A DNA stretch of 64,000 bases from Streptomyces capillispiralis (GTDB lineage Bacteria; Actinomycetota; Actinomycetes; Streptomycetales; Streptomycetaceae): NCBI RefSeq assembly GCF_007829875.1, contig NZ_VIWV01000001.1:7576001-7640000 (forward strand). The letters run 5' to 3'. Made by a program: the position numbers and the translations under genes. Below, one piece after another: positions 63,188 through 64,000 of the stretch. Numbering within the stretch: position 1 is the stretch's first letter; each line of letters starts with the position of its first letter. The notes under the pieces were generated by a model. The model did not search any database. It had not been told where the DNA came from and was given only the letters and a program-made list of their open reading frames with translations.

Positions 63188-64000
63188 TCACAGATCGACC
63201 GGCGTGAGCCACACCGTGGCGAGCGGCGGCAGCGTGAGCCGGACGCGGCCGTCCTCGGGCTTGACCGGATCCGGGTGCGTGACGTCCCCGCCGCCGTAGT
63301 GCGCGGCGTCGGTGTTGAGGACCTCCTGCCAGGCGGTCACGTCGTCCCCGGCGTCGAGCTCGTAGTCGTGCCGGACCACGGGGGAGAAGTTCGACACCGA
63401 CAGCAGCGGGCGGCCCCGGACGTCGTACCGCAGGAACGCGAAGACGTTGTCGTCGGCGGCGTCGACCGACACCCACCGGAAACCGGACGGGTCGGTGTCG
63501 CGCTGCCACAGGGCCGGTGTCGCCCGGTAGCGGGTGTTGAGATCGCGGACCAGGTCCCGCACCCCGCGGTGGTCGCCCGCGGAGTGGTACCCGTCGTCGA
63601 GCAGCCACCACTCCGGGCCCTGCTGCTCGGACCACTCGGCGCCCTGCGCGAACTCCTGTCCCATGAAGAGGAGTTGCTTGCCCGGGTGGGCCCACATGAA
63701 GCCGAGGTAGGCGCGGACGTTGGCGCGCCGCTGCCACCAGTCGCCGGGCATCTTCGACACCAGCGCCTGCTTGCCGTGCACCACCTCGTCGTGCGAGATC
63801 GGCAGCACGTAGTTCTCGCTGTAGGCGTACACCATCGCGAAGGTCATCTCGTGGTGGTGGTACTTGCGGTGCACCGGCTCGTGGGAGACGTACTCCAGCG
63901 AGTCGTGCATCCAGCCCATGTTCCACTTGAAGCCGAACCCGAGGCCGCCGGTGTCGGTGGGCCGGGTCACCCCGCCCCACGCCGTCGACTCCTCGGCGAT
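63188..64000 (-). CDS. glgB: 1,4-alpha-glucan branching enzyme GlgB (5' part beyond window)
   Basis: 271 C-terminal residues are visible. Starting at the window edge, IAEESTAWGGVTRPT contains the conserved catalytic Glu of the GH13 branching enzymes; FKWNMGWMHDSLEY, LPISHDEVVHGKQAL and FMGQEFAQGAEWSEQQGPEW follow, and the C-terminal beta domain ends with LTLPPLATVWLTPVDL. It adds alpha-1,6 branches to glycogen. By recalled gene order it may be the sporulation-associated GlgBII. The stop is at 63188. Confidence 0.95.
   Translation of the reverse strand: MAEESTAWGGVTRPTDTGGLGFGFKWNMGWMHDSLEYVSHEPVHRKYHHHEMTFAMVYAYSENYVLPISHDEVVHGKQALVSKMPGDWWQRRANVRAYLGFMWAHPGKQLLFMGQEFAQGAEWSEQQGPEWWLLDDGYHSAGDHRGVRDLVRDLNTRYRATPALWQRDTDPSGFRWVSVDAADDNVFAFLRYDVRGRPLLSVSNFSPVVRHDYELDAGDDVTAWQEVLNTDAAHYGGGDVTHPDPVKPEDGRVRLTLPPLATVWLTPVDL

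Overview
The window is very GC-rich (about 72 percent), has strong third-position GC bias, uses many GTG and TTG starts and contains almost no TTA codons. Together with WhiB, SsgA-like, streptophobe-like, PopR/ClpP3/ClpP4, DUF5133 and SigB-family genes, this points to a Streptomyces chromosome. From memory, the order chitinase – popR/clpP3/clpP4 – SigB-type sigma factor – second SigB-type sigma factor – Rsb genes – glgB resembles the right arm of S. coelicolor (roughly SCO7263 to SCO7332). That synteny is recall and was not checked here.

Layout. 1-9.1 kb: a truncated SDR-type oxidoreductase, a small conserved gene, a secreted GH19 chitinase behind two DasR-type (dre) repeats, a secreted PI-PLC-like protein, a VOC protein, adenosine deaminase, a DinB-like protein, a divergent LysR/aldo-keto reductase pair, and a hypothetical gene with the only TTA (bldA) codon I found. 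9.1-15.3 kb: a polytopic membrane protein, two PRC-barrel proteins, an RsbW-like ATPase, a SigB-family sigma factor, PopR and the clpP3-clpP4 operon. 15.3-30.5 kb: VOC proteins, RNase HI, aldo-keto reductase, SsgA-like protein, F420 oxidoreductase, class C serine hydrolase, membrane pseudokinase, PLP dehydratase, AIM24-like protein, a TerD-CAP fusion, a universal stress protein, a DUF4032 kinase-like protein and an MBL hydrolase. 30.5-39.2 kb: AlkB under a LexA-like box, a TetR/FAD-dehydrogenase pair, DUF488, DUF6098, WhiB-like, LysG/LysE, a cyclic-nucleotide-binding protein behind a structured leader, and an Orn/Lys/Arg decarboxylase. 39.2-45 kb: an RsbW-like ATPase, a second SigB-family sigma factor, DUF5133, DUF1206 and a FUSC protein. 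45-59.6 kb: type II NADH dehydrogenase followed upstream by a large stress-signalling block: a five-gene overlapping stressosome operon (rsbR, rsbS, rsbT, an rsbT-PP2C fusion, a GAF-PP2C), a BldG/RsbV-like STAS protein, an ANTAR-GAF-PAS-PP2C phosphatase coupled to a 1334-residue poly-HAMP hybrid histidine kinase, a PRC-barrel/ATPase pair and one more ATPase. 59.7-64 kb: acyl-CoA synthetase, DUF6480, a GCS2-type carboxylate-amine ligase and the 3' part of glgB.

The unifying theme is partner-switching control of SigB-type sigma factors: two sigma factors, five stand-alone GHKL ATPases (one RsbT-like) plus one fused to a phosphatase, three STAS proteins, three PP2C modules and a hybrid kinase. 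Five intergenic sites match GNNT-N15-GGGTA(C/T), the SigB-type promoter pattern, with identical 15-base spacing. They precede an RsbW-like gene, the first sigma-factor gene, a DUF6098 gene, the BldG-like STAS gene and a PRC-barrel gene. This suggests that the sigma network feeds back on its own regulators.
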